Of a DNA stretch of 64,000 nt, positions 12,963 to 26,752 are shown piece after piece. Made by a program: the position numbers and the translations under genes. The notes below the pieces were generated by a model. The model searched no databases and was not told the origin of the DNA. It saw only the letters and a list, made by a program, of their open reading frames with translations. Location: assembly GCA_038502055.1 (NCBI GenBank), contig JAXRKN010000042.1:2604001-2668000 (forward strand), read 5' to 3'. How positions within the stretch are numbered: the first letter of the stretch is position 1; each line of letters opens with the position of its first letter. This stretch comes from Tanytarsus gracilentus (Eukaryota > Arthropoda > Insecta > Diptera > Chironomidae).

Positions 12963-15900
12963 AGCAGACACTCATGACATAATATTTTTTTATCAATGGA
13001 TTTGCGCTCTCGAAAAATCATGTCAAGAGTGATGGAAAAATTTCTGCGGCAATCGCGGTTGTAAACTTTGATTGATGACATGAGCTACAAACACACAAAA
13101 TGAAGTGACAAACAGATTTTACCATAAACTCACTTTGTATTTAAATTTTACATCGAAAACTTTTCCCTTTAAAAATAATAAAATCGAAAGTGAAAACATG
13201 AAATTTATAAAGCCAAAAATTTGCATAATTTATGCGAGGATGCAGCATACTTTAAGGCATGTACTTTCTAAATCGATACACAGAATTCAGTTGAGCGAGG
13301 GATGTTGTGAATTGCTTCATAGACACGAGAGATATTTGTATAAAATGATACACTCACGATGTTTAATAATGTTATGCCAGACAACGGTCATAAATTCTGA
13401 TTTTCTTTATTGAATCGGTGAACGGTCTCGATAGAGCGATTTAAATAAATCTTTTTATTTTTTTAGGATAATTTTTAAAGTGTTGCAAAATTTTAAAAAA
13501 GCTTTCAAATTTTATAAATTTTGTTTGAACTTTTGAAAAAGATAAAGAGCTTTTAAAAGCTCATTTGAACTTCAGAAAGGTCTTAAAAAAGATTACTCAA
13601 ATTTTAAAGAGAAATAATTTAATGCTCGCTCTTTGATGATATTTTGAATCATCTTTTTATACTTCAAGACCTCTTAAAAAAGGAAGATGAACCTTTACCA
13701 TTTTGTTTTAATTATTTTACGAATATTTCACCTTTTTAAAAATTTAAATCCTCAAAATTTCAAATCTCTCAAACGTGTAAAAAGACTCCACATCATGAGT
13801 TTATTTGTTTAGTATTATTTATACCCAATTTATATCCGGTGTATCTCACACCCACTCTCACTTCCGCAAGAAAAATCCCCAACATAAAAAGAGATGCTTA
13901 CATTCTTTGATGCTATGTTACACAACCAAAGTAATGTGGCTTTTATGAGACTCACATATACCTCCCGAAAAAATGAGTATAAAAAATCCCTGCCTCACCA
14001 TGTTATATTGCAATTTAGAATATTTTCTGCAGAAGAATAAAAAGTAATGTAAATATTTGCCTTTTTTGCATGAAAAAGAAATCCATTTTTATCCTGTGGA
14101 TGAAAGAAGGGGATCACCATACACCATTTATAAAGAAAAGTGCGATTGTATCAAGGGAGCTGAGTTGATCTCCCTTAAGTGTGCTGATTTCATTCTTTTT
14201 CTTCTCGGGTTTGTTTGTGGAGTAAATGAAAAAATAACTTCTAAGTGAATTTGACTTTCTCGTGTTGCTTTATTCCTCAATGTCACCTCTCATTCTCAAG
14301 GTTTCCCTTCATGATGTGGGTTTTTCTCGAAGGAAGCTAATAAGCTGAAAAGTTTTGTTGTTGGAATTGCTTGTGAATTGGAAATGACGTTGCTTGAGAT
14401 GGGGAACTTGTTTAAGTTGATTGAAGATTTTTATCAAACAGCTTAAAATTTCTAAAGATTTTTATTTATTGAAATTATTAAAGACTTTTTTATCATCCTA
14501 TAAACCTTTAAAAATCTTCAAAGTTTTGCTTTAAAATAACACAATGAAGGTGCGGAAATACATCAGGTGGGCTTAAGAGGCAGTGAAAACTTTTTCTTCC
14601 GCACTTAACTTGAGTCATTTGAAAATCCATGTGCCACTCTTCTCACACACACAACTTTTCCCTTTCGTTAACCTTTAACAATGTGGTGTGTGACACATGT
14701 GAGTGTCTTTATATTCTCAAGATAATGCATAACAATGAATAAACTTCCATATGACACCTCGCACATCATTTACGATTTTTCATTGCATTCAATTCTGATT
14801 GAAAAACTCATTAAAGTTTATTAGGTCGATCTGGATGATTGGATGATGTGAGTGAGTGGAGGAAAAATCAAAAAAGTGCTTCCGTAAGGCACTAAAAATT
14901 TATATTTCACATGAATGACAACACTGTTGTAAAAACCGGTAGCGATGAAGAAGAAGAAAAGTATAAACACTTGGCAGCATTTTCCGCTTTTTATCCTCTG
15001 CTGCAAAAAAAGAGTGTTTTTCGACATTTAAATTTTTTATGATATGAATTTCGCTTAATATAAAAGTTTTCTCGGCGAAAATTCTTCGCGCGCGCTGTTT
15101 TATGGTAGTTGAGTAATGCTAAATGATTTATTTTCTCCTTTTCAAAAGGCGTTTATTATTTATGGAATCTTGTTGGAATTATGGCATGGAATTACGTGTG
15201 TATATATCACTTGATGATGACGATGATGAAGTTGAGAATGGAATTTTTTGAAGAACCGCAAAAGAGAAGATTTTTGGAAGAGAGTTTTGAGGAATTGCTT
15301 AGTGAGGAATTGCTGATGTCGTCTGTGAGGAAAATGCCATTGTTGGAATTTAAACAAAGCCTAATCCTTATAAAATATAGAAACTGTGGTGCTTTTGATG
15401 GTTTCAAATTTAAATTCAAAAATGGAACAAAATTGAAACTGAAACATTTTTTTAAAAGTATTGGAATACTTTGGAAAATGAACCATTTTAAAAATTCCTT
15501 TAAATTTTGAAATTAAACGCAATAAATCAAATCCATTAAAATCATTTTCTTAAACCCCCAACCATCACTGTACGTATGAAGAATGTTTAAAGTTTCTCAA
15601 CAACCTTCTGCAGCATCAAAATTTATTCATTTTTGAGCTCCTTTCATTCTCTTTAAATATTTCAAATGACAACCGACGCCGCCCTCATCTCGAGCTATTT
15701 TGAATTTTTCAATCTCTCACACCAAAAGTTGCCTTCCTTTCGCCCGCAGATAGCAATCAATTTAACTTGAAAGTGAAACGTGATTTCAATTGGAAATTTC
15801 TCTCTCACTCCCAATGATGATCCTCAATTTATCACCAATGCCGATTTCATTTCATTTAATTTTAACAAAATCGTTGAAAAATATCTTCGGTGTATATTAA

Positions 15901-16489
15901 TAAGGCGCAATTTGTAACTGCCTTGGAATTTATGTGCGCGTGTGATTATTGAGAGTTTATTCAATTGTAAAGAAATCAATTCGCGTGCCTAATAGGATTT
16001 TTTTCCTCGCTGGCATCTCTTGAAATTTTTATAATGCGCCAAAGTGAGATGGGGTGTAAAACTTTTCAAATAATCCCTTAAAAAAGAAGAGGAAAAAATT
16101 GAAAAAACTTTTTTATTTCTCTGGGCAAAATTTTTTTACTAACAAGTTGTAAAAACGAGAATGAAAGAAAATGTTAAATAAAAAATATTGAAGGATCCAT
16201 TGCCATCTAAACAAACTTTTCTCTCTCGGCTTTTTTTGATTATGGTGGCTTTCAAGCGCCCTCGAGGGATCAATTCTCCAAAAATTGAAAATATTTATAA
16301 TGCGAGACAGAATCATGAACTCGGGGTTAGATGTGAAAAATTGTTAGAAAATTTTAATTAATTTTTGGGTGTAAAATTTTAAATAACCTTTTAAAAAGTT
16401 TGTTATAAAATCCAGGAAATTTTGTCACCTTGTCAAATTTTAATTAATTTTTTTGTCTAATTAAAAATTTCTCTTTCATCTCCTTTCAG
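12963..16489. other. Gene-free interval before the SH2 gene exon
   Basis: No convincing exon. The only coding-like stretch is an acidic plus-strand segment near 15187-15390, described among the findings. The interval probably contains intron of the SH2 gene, since the exon at 16490 begins at a splice acceptor. Confidence 0.4.
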
Positions 16490-19400
16490 ATATCCGTCTG
16501 TGATGATTATTCCCTTCCGTTCGACTTTGTCAAGAAACGCCCGTCCAGTTTTGATCCAGGTTTAGCTGAGTGTTTACCCAACAATTGGCCGACATCGCCA
16601 TCCACTGAACACGTAAGTCCATCTCATATTTTTTGCTGCTCATTGATTAAAATCCCTTAGTTATGAGACGGTAAAAGGTCCTTCTTTGTGTAATGGAAAA
16701 ATGCAGAGAGTTGCAAAAGTCCTTCAAGCGAAAATTGTTTGTAAACATTTTTCTCTTGTTTTCTCTTAGTAAAAAAAACTTTTTTGTGTTTTCAAAAATC
16801 CAAATGACGGAAATAATGGAGAAAAAGGAAAATGTTGCAAAAAGTTGTTGTTTGTTTAAAAAGAGAGTATTGAAATGATTTATATTGAAATATAATAAAA
16901 ATATCGAGAATAATGGTTGGAAATAAGAAAGGGTTTATAATGCGAGTAAATTGATTTATAAGGTTTGGTTTAATTGATTTTTTGTATTAAGAAAAGAAAT
17001 TATTTAAAATTTAGACAAGAAAAAAATTTCAATCAAACATGATCATACATGATAAAAATTTAAAAATGTCAAGTGCGGCTCATAATTGAAATATTCAGAC
17101 AATTAAAGAATTTAAACCTATTTTCAATATTTTTAAATATAAAATTTTTAAACATCTTTCTATGTAAATAATTTCTTATTTAAACACCACAAAAAGTGTC
17201 GCATCACTCACAAAATCACTTCCGACCAGAAAATTCTCAAATTTATAGCCCTGAAAAAATATTTTTATTTGCCTTCTTTTGAAGTGCTTATCAACCCTCT
17301 TCAGAAAGAGAAAAGATTTTTTTCTTTAATCTCTCCACCCACCTCAAAAACTCTCTTAAGATTTTTCCAAGAAAAAAAGCAGGTTTCTTCTTTTAATAGC
17401 ATCATTTATGACTACGAAGGGCACCGTTGACTCATTATTCCCCCCTTTTTACGTCATTGTCATGGGAGAGAAAAACACTCGAAATTTTCAATTAAAATCT
17501 TACATTTTCCCTGCGGGTACATTTTTTTTCATGTGAGATAAAACCTTGATGAAAATCTCTCACATCGATGAATGGTAGGAGAGGCAGAGATTGAGCGCAC
17601 CCCCAGAGGTGGTGAGAAGAGAACATAAATAATTCATACTCCCATTGAATGTACATAAATAAAATAATTTCCTCCCTAATATGTTTGGTTTTTTTTCCTG
17701 CACCATGACGGCTGCTGTTGTATAAACATATAAAGCCGCAATGTGAATCAACTGAAATGGTTGACGAGAGAGAAATCAAAAATAGATTCCAATAATATTT
17801 AATGTGAAAAACGATAAGCGAACACCACGCAGCGACAGCAATAATGAAAAGCCTGAAGCCACACGCACATTTTGGCAAAATTGATTTTTCTCCACTTCCT
17901 CATTTAACCTCGGGAATGTATACGTGAACTCTATATGGGGTGTATCGTGAGCTCGAGAGAGCAATATCATAACAACAAATAAATAAAATGTTATGCGTAT
18001 CGAAATATTATTTGTAATCACATCGGAAAAATCTGTGAACATGACATAAAATATGACATCATGAGTCCATGCGGCCCCCATTGGCAATATTTCTCACTCG
18101 ACCACGCCACTTCACATCCATTTGATGGGAGATTTCTGTATTTAATTATTTTCGCTGCGGGAAAAAGTAATATCAAATGTCTGGTTGAGAATTTTTTGCG
18201 GGATAATTCACTATTTAGCGGTTTTTATTGCATAACTTTTGTGGGGTTAAAGTGAAGCTAAAAAATTTAATTTAATATCTGTTTTGTTAAATGACTGAAT
18301 AAAATTCAATAACTAACTTAATTTAATGAATATAGAAATTAAATAAAACTGCTCTAAATTTAAAATTTACGTCTCACTTTCATACCCTAAAAAGATGCTC
18401 TGGAACCCTTTCTAAAAGTTCTCATAATTATTCATACCCGTCTCTCACTCTCCATTTAACACTCGCCACCCTAAAAATTTTAGCAAAATAAATTTTCGAC
18501 TTTCCACTCGAACACACACCGCATGTATTGCATAAATTAAACCCGTCTCAATATTTCTCTGTTTATTATTAAAAGTCATTTATCAACTTGTTCTCCTCTA
18601 GGTGAGATTTCTCGATCAACAGCCATTTTTCCTTCAACAATCAGCATTACAAATAAACTTTCCGCAACAATTTGATGCGCAGAGTCGACACTTAGAAGAG
18701 GAGCAATTGCAAGAGAATCTCGCACAAGGTTACATTGATGAGAGTGGCAATTTGTGTATAATCGAGACCGTAGACGAAACGGTTGGCGCCACAACTTCTG
18801 AGCCGAAACAATTTTCTCGGCACAGCACACGCGAAAAAACAAGATCATCACAGAAGAGGAGAAAGAAAAGGAAAGCAAAACAACAGCAGACTCCGCAATC
18901 TGCTAAAAAGGAACTTGGTGAGCATGGAATGAAATCAAAATAGAAAGATTAATTTTATTGTCTACCAATTATCTCACAAACAGATTCATCGGTGCCAAAT
19001 TCGTCGGAAAACGAAGACGAGCGAATTGATTTTGGCGACAGAGTTGCTGAAAGTGGTGGCGACGGTGAAGTTCCAGAGCTTAATTCACCCGACAGCATAA
19101 GTAGCGATCTTTTAAATCCATTAGCAGATTTCAAAAGTCCAAGACGTCTAACGACAGCGGAGCGATCAAAAACAAGTCCATCGCCTTACTACTACTCTGA
19201 CCTTTTAAAGAAAAACGCCGTTGAGGAAGAGCGAAAGCAACTTTTTCAACTTCATCAGCAGACAAAAACACTAGCGAGTGGTGTACGTGAGAAAGAGCTC
19301 GCATTTAAGAGCAAGAAGAGCAGCAGTCTCGACGCACCGCAAGCTGATAAAGAAACACCGCCCAAACGCTACTCAATCACCGAGGAAGGTGTTCGAATAA

Positions 19401-22400
19401 TTCGTTGCGATTCACCATCAACATCCACTTCCGACGATTCTGACTGTTCTGAATGCCAAAAGCGTCGTGAGTGGCATTCGCATGCACTAGCGGTTGTTAG
19501 GGCAGCCACACGAAATTTACGCACCCAATCGTCGAATGATGTGGAGCCAGAGGTCGATTATCAAAACAGCATAGTACTGCAAATGCCGCAAAGTCGATTT
19601 CTACTTGATAATCAAGCCATTTGTGCGTGCGCCACGCCTAATTTTGGCGATGATGATCAACTCTTCCAGCCGCGCAGCATTTTCTATGTTCATCAGCAGG
19701 GCTTTCAGCAATGCGCCGATTGTAGCATAACCGATGATGAACGATTAAAGGCTTTAATATTTGACGAGATGAATGTGAGACAGCGTAAAATCTACGAGAC
19801 GGCGTTCGACTCAAAAATCGCCAAGTCTGAGGATGACCTTGACGATGTCGATCGCATAACAAATCATTCGGCGAGTTTATTTGGTAATGAATTTAGAATG
19901 GTTACGAGTCAGAGTAAAGATAGTTTTTTGCAAAAGCAGTCAGTGCATCCAAAAGAGAAACGCTTTCGTTCGAAACACAGCAAGAAAGCACAAAGCAACA
20001 ACAATAATAACAACAATAATAAGTTGGTGTCAAGTGACGACACAAAGACACAACCTGAAGATTTAATAAAAGATATTGAGAGCATAAAAATTGAGGAGAC
20101 TCTTGATAATATTGTGAATGCAAACGTGACGACAACAGCGGAAATTTCTGCTGCACAAAATACACAATACACTCCCTCTCCACCGTCAACCGCGCCCGTC
20201 GATCGAAAATTTCAAACAAAGCATGAGAAATTCTTTATTAATAGCATCAAGAGTGCACCCAATTTACCGGCGTCACCTAGCAATGCTTTGCAACATCCGC
20301 GACTCAAAGACTTGAGGGGCTCGGAGAAGAGTGACGGCAATGCTAAAGAGCGTCCTCGCTCGGTTATAATAGAGGCAGGAAGAGTTTTTGAACTCAAACG
20401 AAGTCATTCGGGTCGAAATTATTCATCGACCGAGAGTATGGCGACGTCGAGTAGCGGCGGTAGTATGGAGTCAATCAGGTCAAGTACCAGTGAGGGGAAT
20501 CAAAGCACAACGAGCACGGAATCGCGTCATTCATCGACATTAAGTTCGCACAGCTCTGATTCGGGGCCGAGTGTTGCGAGACCATTAAGAGTTCCCGTGT
20601 TAATCCATCCAAAGCTACAAATATTAAGTCCAATTTCCGATAAGTCAGCCCAAGAAGGGGTTTCGGAAAATGCTGAGAATGTAAAAAATCAAACGCCTGA
20701 TGTCGACGGCGATAAAATAATCGAAGACAATATCGATAAAGATGTAAAGAAGAAGCGGCCGGCGGCAAGTAAAACTCTTCTGTTGCTTGCGCGAGACGAG
20801 ATTCAGGGCAGCGATAGTGGAATTTCGTTACACTCGCGAGACGAGAAGGCAAAATTAAGTGCATTATGTGATAATAAAATTGACAACGCAACAGGTTTGC
20901 CTCAAGATTTAAAGGATCTTCCATTTGATATGCCGAAGTTACGAAGACGAAGAATTCAGGTTAGCAATCAGGTATGAAAAAGTTATTTTTATCGGCAACT
21001 TTTTATTTATTTCATTTTCTATAGAATTCTGGTGCGTCTGGCAGCGCCACGTCTGTGGATCTCGGTGACCTTCCATTTGACATGCCAAAACTTCGACGAC
21101 GGCTGCGTGTCGGAGGTGTTAACCTCAATATACCGCCACACATATCCAAAAACTTAGCCAATAATGCTCTCAACAATAACATTTTAAGCACGGACACAAG
21201 CGGCGTCTCACAAGCATCATCGAGTCAATCCATGCAGCATCAGGACGATAGACCCATAATAGGTAAGCTGTCTAATTGTAATTATGATGTTGTCCGTCCT
21301 CTGATTGTTTTGTTAATGACAGAATTTATTTTTTTTGCGCCGTGGCAAAATAAAAATCAAGTCTGAATGAATTAATTTGTTGCTCAAATATGAAAAATAT
21401 TCACAACCCCTGACGACTCGTTGTGGGTTGGTCATGAATGTCCATATAAAAAAAATACAATCGCACTAAATGGATGAAAATGAAATATTGTCGGAACATA
21501 AAAGGGGGAAAATAAAAAAAAAGAGCTCAGCACTGCTAATCGTTTTAATATTAATTAAGGCTCCAATTGTTACGTAAACTGCGCTGTGTAGAGAGTGCTT
21601 AATGTGTTAGACACGACTTGAATTTACACTCACATGTGAGTTTGTAGATTAAATTTTCACAATGCGTTTTTCTCGTGTCTGTGGATGTGGAAATAGATTT
21701 TTTTACTCCAATTTATTTCTAATCCATATGCACAAAATACCATTGTTCGTCTACAGCAATTTTTTCTCGTAAAAGGGCGAGTTAATATTGAATTATTGTC
21801 GCGTCGCATCTGCGAATAGCAAACGTGCGTCTCGTGAAGGCAAACAGATGCATTTAGAAATTTTTCTGGCTTTAAAAAATTCTCCATCCCATAAATTTCT
21901 TAATGTCCATTCGACATGTGTTCCATATGTGCGGTTAATGATACAAATCTCATGTCCCTAACAATGTTTCATTATTTATGTATTTTGCATGCCAAAACCA
22001 ATTTCCACTCTTCTCACTCGATATTTTCCTTGATAGTTAGGTAAAAACTCCCCTTTGCATTGTGCTGCATAATTTAGCATCTACAACTTTTTTTGCTTAT
22101 CAACTGTGAACTGTTCATGTGGTCTTGTACATTTGATGGTGGCGCAATAAATTGAAATGTTTCTATTGAAATTGACAAGGACTTCGTGGAATGAAATAAA
22201 AATAAGCAGCTTGAATGACGGAGAAAATTCTCAACGAGAGAAAACAAACGAAAGATTTTATGGAACGGAAAAAAAATTTGTCGATAAAAAATTTTCTTGT
22301 TAAACTTTTTAAAAATTGACATAAAACTTCATTTCCGTCCTCTCTCTCTCGCAAATAATAAAAAAAGTTTGAAGTCTGACATTAAAAATTCATAAGATCT

Positions 22401-23347
22401 CATTTGAGAGTTTGCTTTTCTTTAAATACTGCGGTCGTTGCGGGGGTGGCTTATGATGTTTTTCACAATTTCACCATGGAGCAAAAACAATTTTCATTCA
22501 ATTTACCTAAATCGAAAAATAAATTGAAATTTTCCCATCTCCCCCTCTCTAGGTGGAAGTTTGTTTCGTCAAAACTTGACGTTAAATCTGAACGATGCCA
22601 AAGTGAAAACGAAGAAGCCATTTGGGACTTTGGATTTGCACGGATTGACAGATAGTGGAGGGAATTTAAGCAGCAGATCGTCTGCCGGCATGAGCTTCAA
22701 CGTTGGTGGATTTAATCGACTCAACATGGCTATAATCGACGATTCAATTCCACTCGAACGACAAGGGTAAATACTCTTCTTCTTCTCTCTTTTTTGCATG
22801 ATTTTAAATCACGCTCAAAAAAGATAATTAATTGAATTTTAATTAAAAATTTTCAATTTTCATTTTCATCCCTAAAGTTGGTATCATGGTGCGATCACTC
22901 GAATTGACGCTGAAAATATTCTGAGGCAATTGAATGAGGGAAGCTTCCTGGTGCGAAACAGCGAGTCAACGAAACAAGATTATTCGCTATCGCTGAAGTG
23001 AGTTTAAAATTTTATTTGCAAGGGTTGAAAACTTTTGTCGAAAAATATTTTAATTTTTGAAACTTTATTAAATTTATAAATTTTCATTCATTGAAAAATT
23101 TACAAACGGAATTTTCGTTTAATCTAATTTTCTCTTCATTCCCCACAAAAATTATAGAAGCGCCAAGGGTTTCATGCACATGCGGATACAGCAACAAAAC
23201 GACTCTGGTGAATATATTCTCGGTCAATTTAGCAGACCCTTTAAGTCCATTCCTGAGATGATTCGACACTTTTGTCTCAATCGTTTACCCGTACGAGGAG
23301 CGGAGCATATGTGTCTTCTGGAGCCTGTCATCGCACAATTGCTATAA
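16490..23347 (+). CDS. SHB-family SH2 adaptor, 5' end not in view
   Basis: Signalling adaptor with one C-terminal SH2 domain that binds phosphotyrosine. Exons seen: 16490-16612, 18602-18917, 18984-20971, 21025-21262, 22553-22766, 22878-22997, 23158-23347; 1062 codons plus stop, all junctions in phase. The first exon opens at a splice acceptor and has no Met, so one or more 5' exons are missing. The SH2 domain (last two exons plus the end of the fifth) starts WYHGAITR, has the FLVRNSES phosphotyrosine pocket with its Arg, YSLSLK, GFMHM and ends RGAEHMCLLEPV; GFMHM and the ending are typical of SHB/SHD/SHE/SHF. The rest is long, Ser/Thr-rich and apparently disordered, with a polybasic run near 18850 and a short Asn repeat near 20000. 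The LPFDMPKLRRR motif occurs twice. Assignment to the SHB family is confident; the exact orthologue is not. Confidence 0.88.
16613..18601 (+). other. Intron of the SH2 adaptor gene
   Basis: Intron of about 2 kb with GTAAGT donor at 16613 and a CTAG acceptor at 18598-18601. I see no nested gene in it. Confidence 0.75.
21263..22552 (+). other. Intron of the SH2 adaptor gene
   Basis: Intron of 1.29 kb, GTAAGC donor and a pyrimidine-rich acceptor (CCCCCTCTCTAG). No nested gene seen. Confidence 0.8.
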
Positions 23348-26300
23348 ATTGTTTCGTATGCAAATTTGTTAAACAAGAAAAAAGATGACAAAAAGAGAAA
23401 ATCGAAAAAGGATAAAATGCGATGTTCCACACCATAAAATGGTCTCATTTCTCATTAGACGAGAAGTTGTTCATGCAAATAAATGAAGTCAGCAAAAAAA
23501 GAAAGAGAAAGATTTTTACAGTCGAAAGAGCATTATTGAAAGAGATATCGGAGATTTTCTTTTTTGTTTATTGAATAAGAATCAATTTTTATTAGATATG
23601 ACTGACAATAAGGTATAAATAGAGCAAAAGGATATGAGTGGAATAAGAAATTGAAATAAATTTCTTTCGAGGCGGCACACGATGCGAGAAGGAAGAAGAA
23701 AAATTGTCTATCTTATTTCACATGGATGTAAATTTTTGTGTCGTGTCTGATAGGATTGTGAGTGATAAAGCGGGAGAGATTTGGATGTTTGGTGACAAAA
23801 TTTAACGAACAATTTTTGAATTTTTAAAAATTATCCGTTAGAAATTTAAAAATAATTTTCACGTTTACCATAAAATTCTTTCACTTCAATTTAATTTATG
23901 AAAAAGTCACCAACAACCCAGAATTCTCTCTCGCCCCATATCATGACGTTGGTTTGTTTTCCTTTTTGTGTATTCATAAAAAGTCAAGTAAATTCAATTT
24001 ATTACGAAGTCACACAACAAACAAGAAAATGAAACCCCGAGAAAGAAAAAGCCAATGAGAAATCAACATAAATTTCCATTTCAAAGTTTTCTTTTCCCAT
24101 TTTACGTTTGACTCACCAACTCATTATAACCCAAGATTCTGTCTAGAGTAATTTTTAAAGAGATAAGAAAAAATTCTTCTTATGTTTGTGTCATCGAGAT
24201 GAGATCCCTTTTCAATCTTCCCTCCTTATATAATGATGATGATGAAGAAAAAAAATATTTATGAAATTGTGATAGTAGAGTTAGAGACAAAAAATTGTAC
24301 TTTAAATTTTTGTGGTTTCTCAGAGAGACAAAAGAAGAAAAATGTTAATTGTTTTTCCTCAATTTTCCGTTAAATATTCTTATCATGAATCTCAAGATTT
24401 TTCGTTCGCCTTTTAATTTTTACAGCATTAAACCAGTCTCGCATGTTAATTAAAGTGAATATTTTTCCGACAGAATTGCAATTAATTTGCGCCATTCAAA
24501 CGTGTTCGGCTTAATATTTTCTTCTCCGCGTTTTGAATGGAAAGTTTTCTCGGACAGTGCGAGATTAACAATAGAATATTAAGAAAATATACAGGGACAT
24601 GATGTGCAATTTAAAGAAAAAGTCTTACGGCTTTCGTTTATAATTAAATAAAAGAGTCAAGGGGTGAAAACTAATTTGATTTTTTAACTTTTAATTTGAT
24701 TCCAATTTACTTAAATTCGTTTTTAAAATATTCAAGTCATCACCCCTCGACTCGAATTAAATCCGTGCAATATTTTCAGCTTTATTTTTATTACCAAAAT
24801 TAAGTTTGATTTCCAACCCTCCAATTTTAACCAAATTTTCCCATTTTTTGTAAATATTCTTAAGAACGATGACGAAGATTAATTGTATACTTCCTAAGAA
24901 TGAAAAATTTATACTCGTCCCTCTCTCTCTCTGATACATTAAATTTATAATACTATATGCGTGCATTTGTAGATGATGAAAAAGCGCATTGTAATTTTTC
25001 GCTCTCTCCCAGCACTTTTTTAATGCTAGCAAGTTAAATTTAACTTCAAAACCCATTAGAAAATCATCTTATAGTGAAAGATTTTGTCGCGTACGTGAAA
25101 CTAATGAAGCATTATGGGAAGAAAATTCCGAAAATGTTTTTGATCGTGGTGTTGACTCGAAAATGTTGCATGAAAATTATTTTGATATTAAATTTTTTTG
25201 TACCAAAAATTTAATCGTCAAAAATATTTTAATAAAATTTTCAGCTCATTTTCGAATCAAGACCGTTATAGAGCATTTAATAAATTATCTTAAAAGTGCG
25301 AGAGTGAAGATGAGATGTGAAGGATTTAAATTAATATTCTCATTCGCCCCGGCATTACACTCACATATATATTTGTTTAACGACTAATTAAAGATAATTT
25401 ATTATTGTGTACAAATAAATGCAAGAAAAAAAATTATACACTCACTCATGCATGAGTGACATATTTATATCACCTTATTATGTACCGAATGAAGAGAAAG
25501 AAGAAAAATATGCGAGTACTAATGATGATTATTTTCTATTTCGAGCATGTAACATCATGACGATGAGAAAATTATAACATACTCACACAAAAGCCATGCG
25601 AAAGTTACTTAATCTAATAAGAAGAAAATTATTGAAACACTTGCATATTGTATATCACTTAGTGAATGATCAATAAAGAGAAAATTATGCAAAAATAGTG
25701 GAAAAATTGTGTCGTGCTTTTTTTTAATCAAGATAATCTACAAAAGAAGTCGAAGACGTAATCGGATGTGACGTTGGGTTTTACCCAAGCAAGAGGTTTT
25801 GATTCTTATTTAAAAATTTAATAAAAGCTACATAAAAATTTAAATTTTTAGTTGTTTTTGAAACTTTTCAGGTTCTTCTCTTTAACCCCAATAAAAGTTC
25901 AGCTACATTTTAATCCCAAGCGACCAACGTGACTGCATTAATTTATCAACTCACTCAAGCATGCAACTAACCTCAATAAAACAAAGTTGACATAACTAGC
26001 AAATCACGTCAAATTAAATTAAGAAAATAATTTTTTCCCTCCTCATGCTTTGCACAGTGAAAATTAATTTCATTAGGGGTTCGTTTGTTAATTAAGTCAC
26101 GTTGAATTTCAGCTTAACTAAAATTGAATAAAAATGCTTCTCATAAATTTTTGAAGTTAATTCAATGATTTATCATGTAATCTTTATATTTTTTAATTGT
26201 GACGTAATTTACAAATGAACCCCATTCATATATTAAACTTAATAAAGAAATGAATAATGATTTTTTCATCTTTACACGAAAATTGACTTTATTTTTCATA

Positions 26301-26752
26301 AATTCTCATTTTTTTATAAATTATTAGCAAAAAAAAGTTTGTGTGAACCTTAACTCGATTATTTATTACAAATTTTTCATCATAGAGTTGTCATTAATTT
26401 AATATTGCGCATTGAGCTTAGATGTAAGCAACGAAAAAAGTTGTGAGGTGAGATCTTTTATTAGATCTCAAAAAGTTTAACTTATGAACATTGACAACTA
26501 TTAATTATCATAGCTGTAACGACTAGCAGACTCGATGTTTAGATTTTCAATTCTAATTTATCACCTGTCGAGTGAGGGATAAATTGAATTAATAAAAAAA
26601 AAGAAATATATTTTTAAAGTTATGTAGCAAATATTTTTTTGGCACAAACACTCATCGATTTTTTTGTTTCATGTGTAACGCGAGAGAGAAAAGCCAAGAG
26701 AGCCAACAACGAAACGAAGGATGGCGAGTGTGTGACATTGAAGGCTTGTGAT
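23348..26752. other. 3' UTR and intergenic region, no gene seen
   Basis: Begins with the 3' UTR of the SH2 gene (AATAAA near 23475) and ends with the actin 3' UTR. Short open frames here are low complexity and unsupported. Confidence 0.5.
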
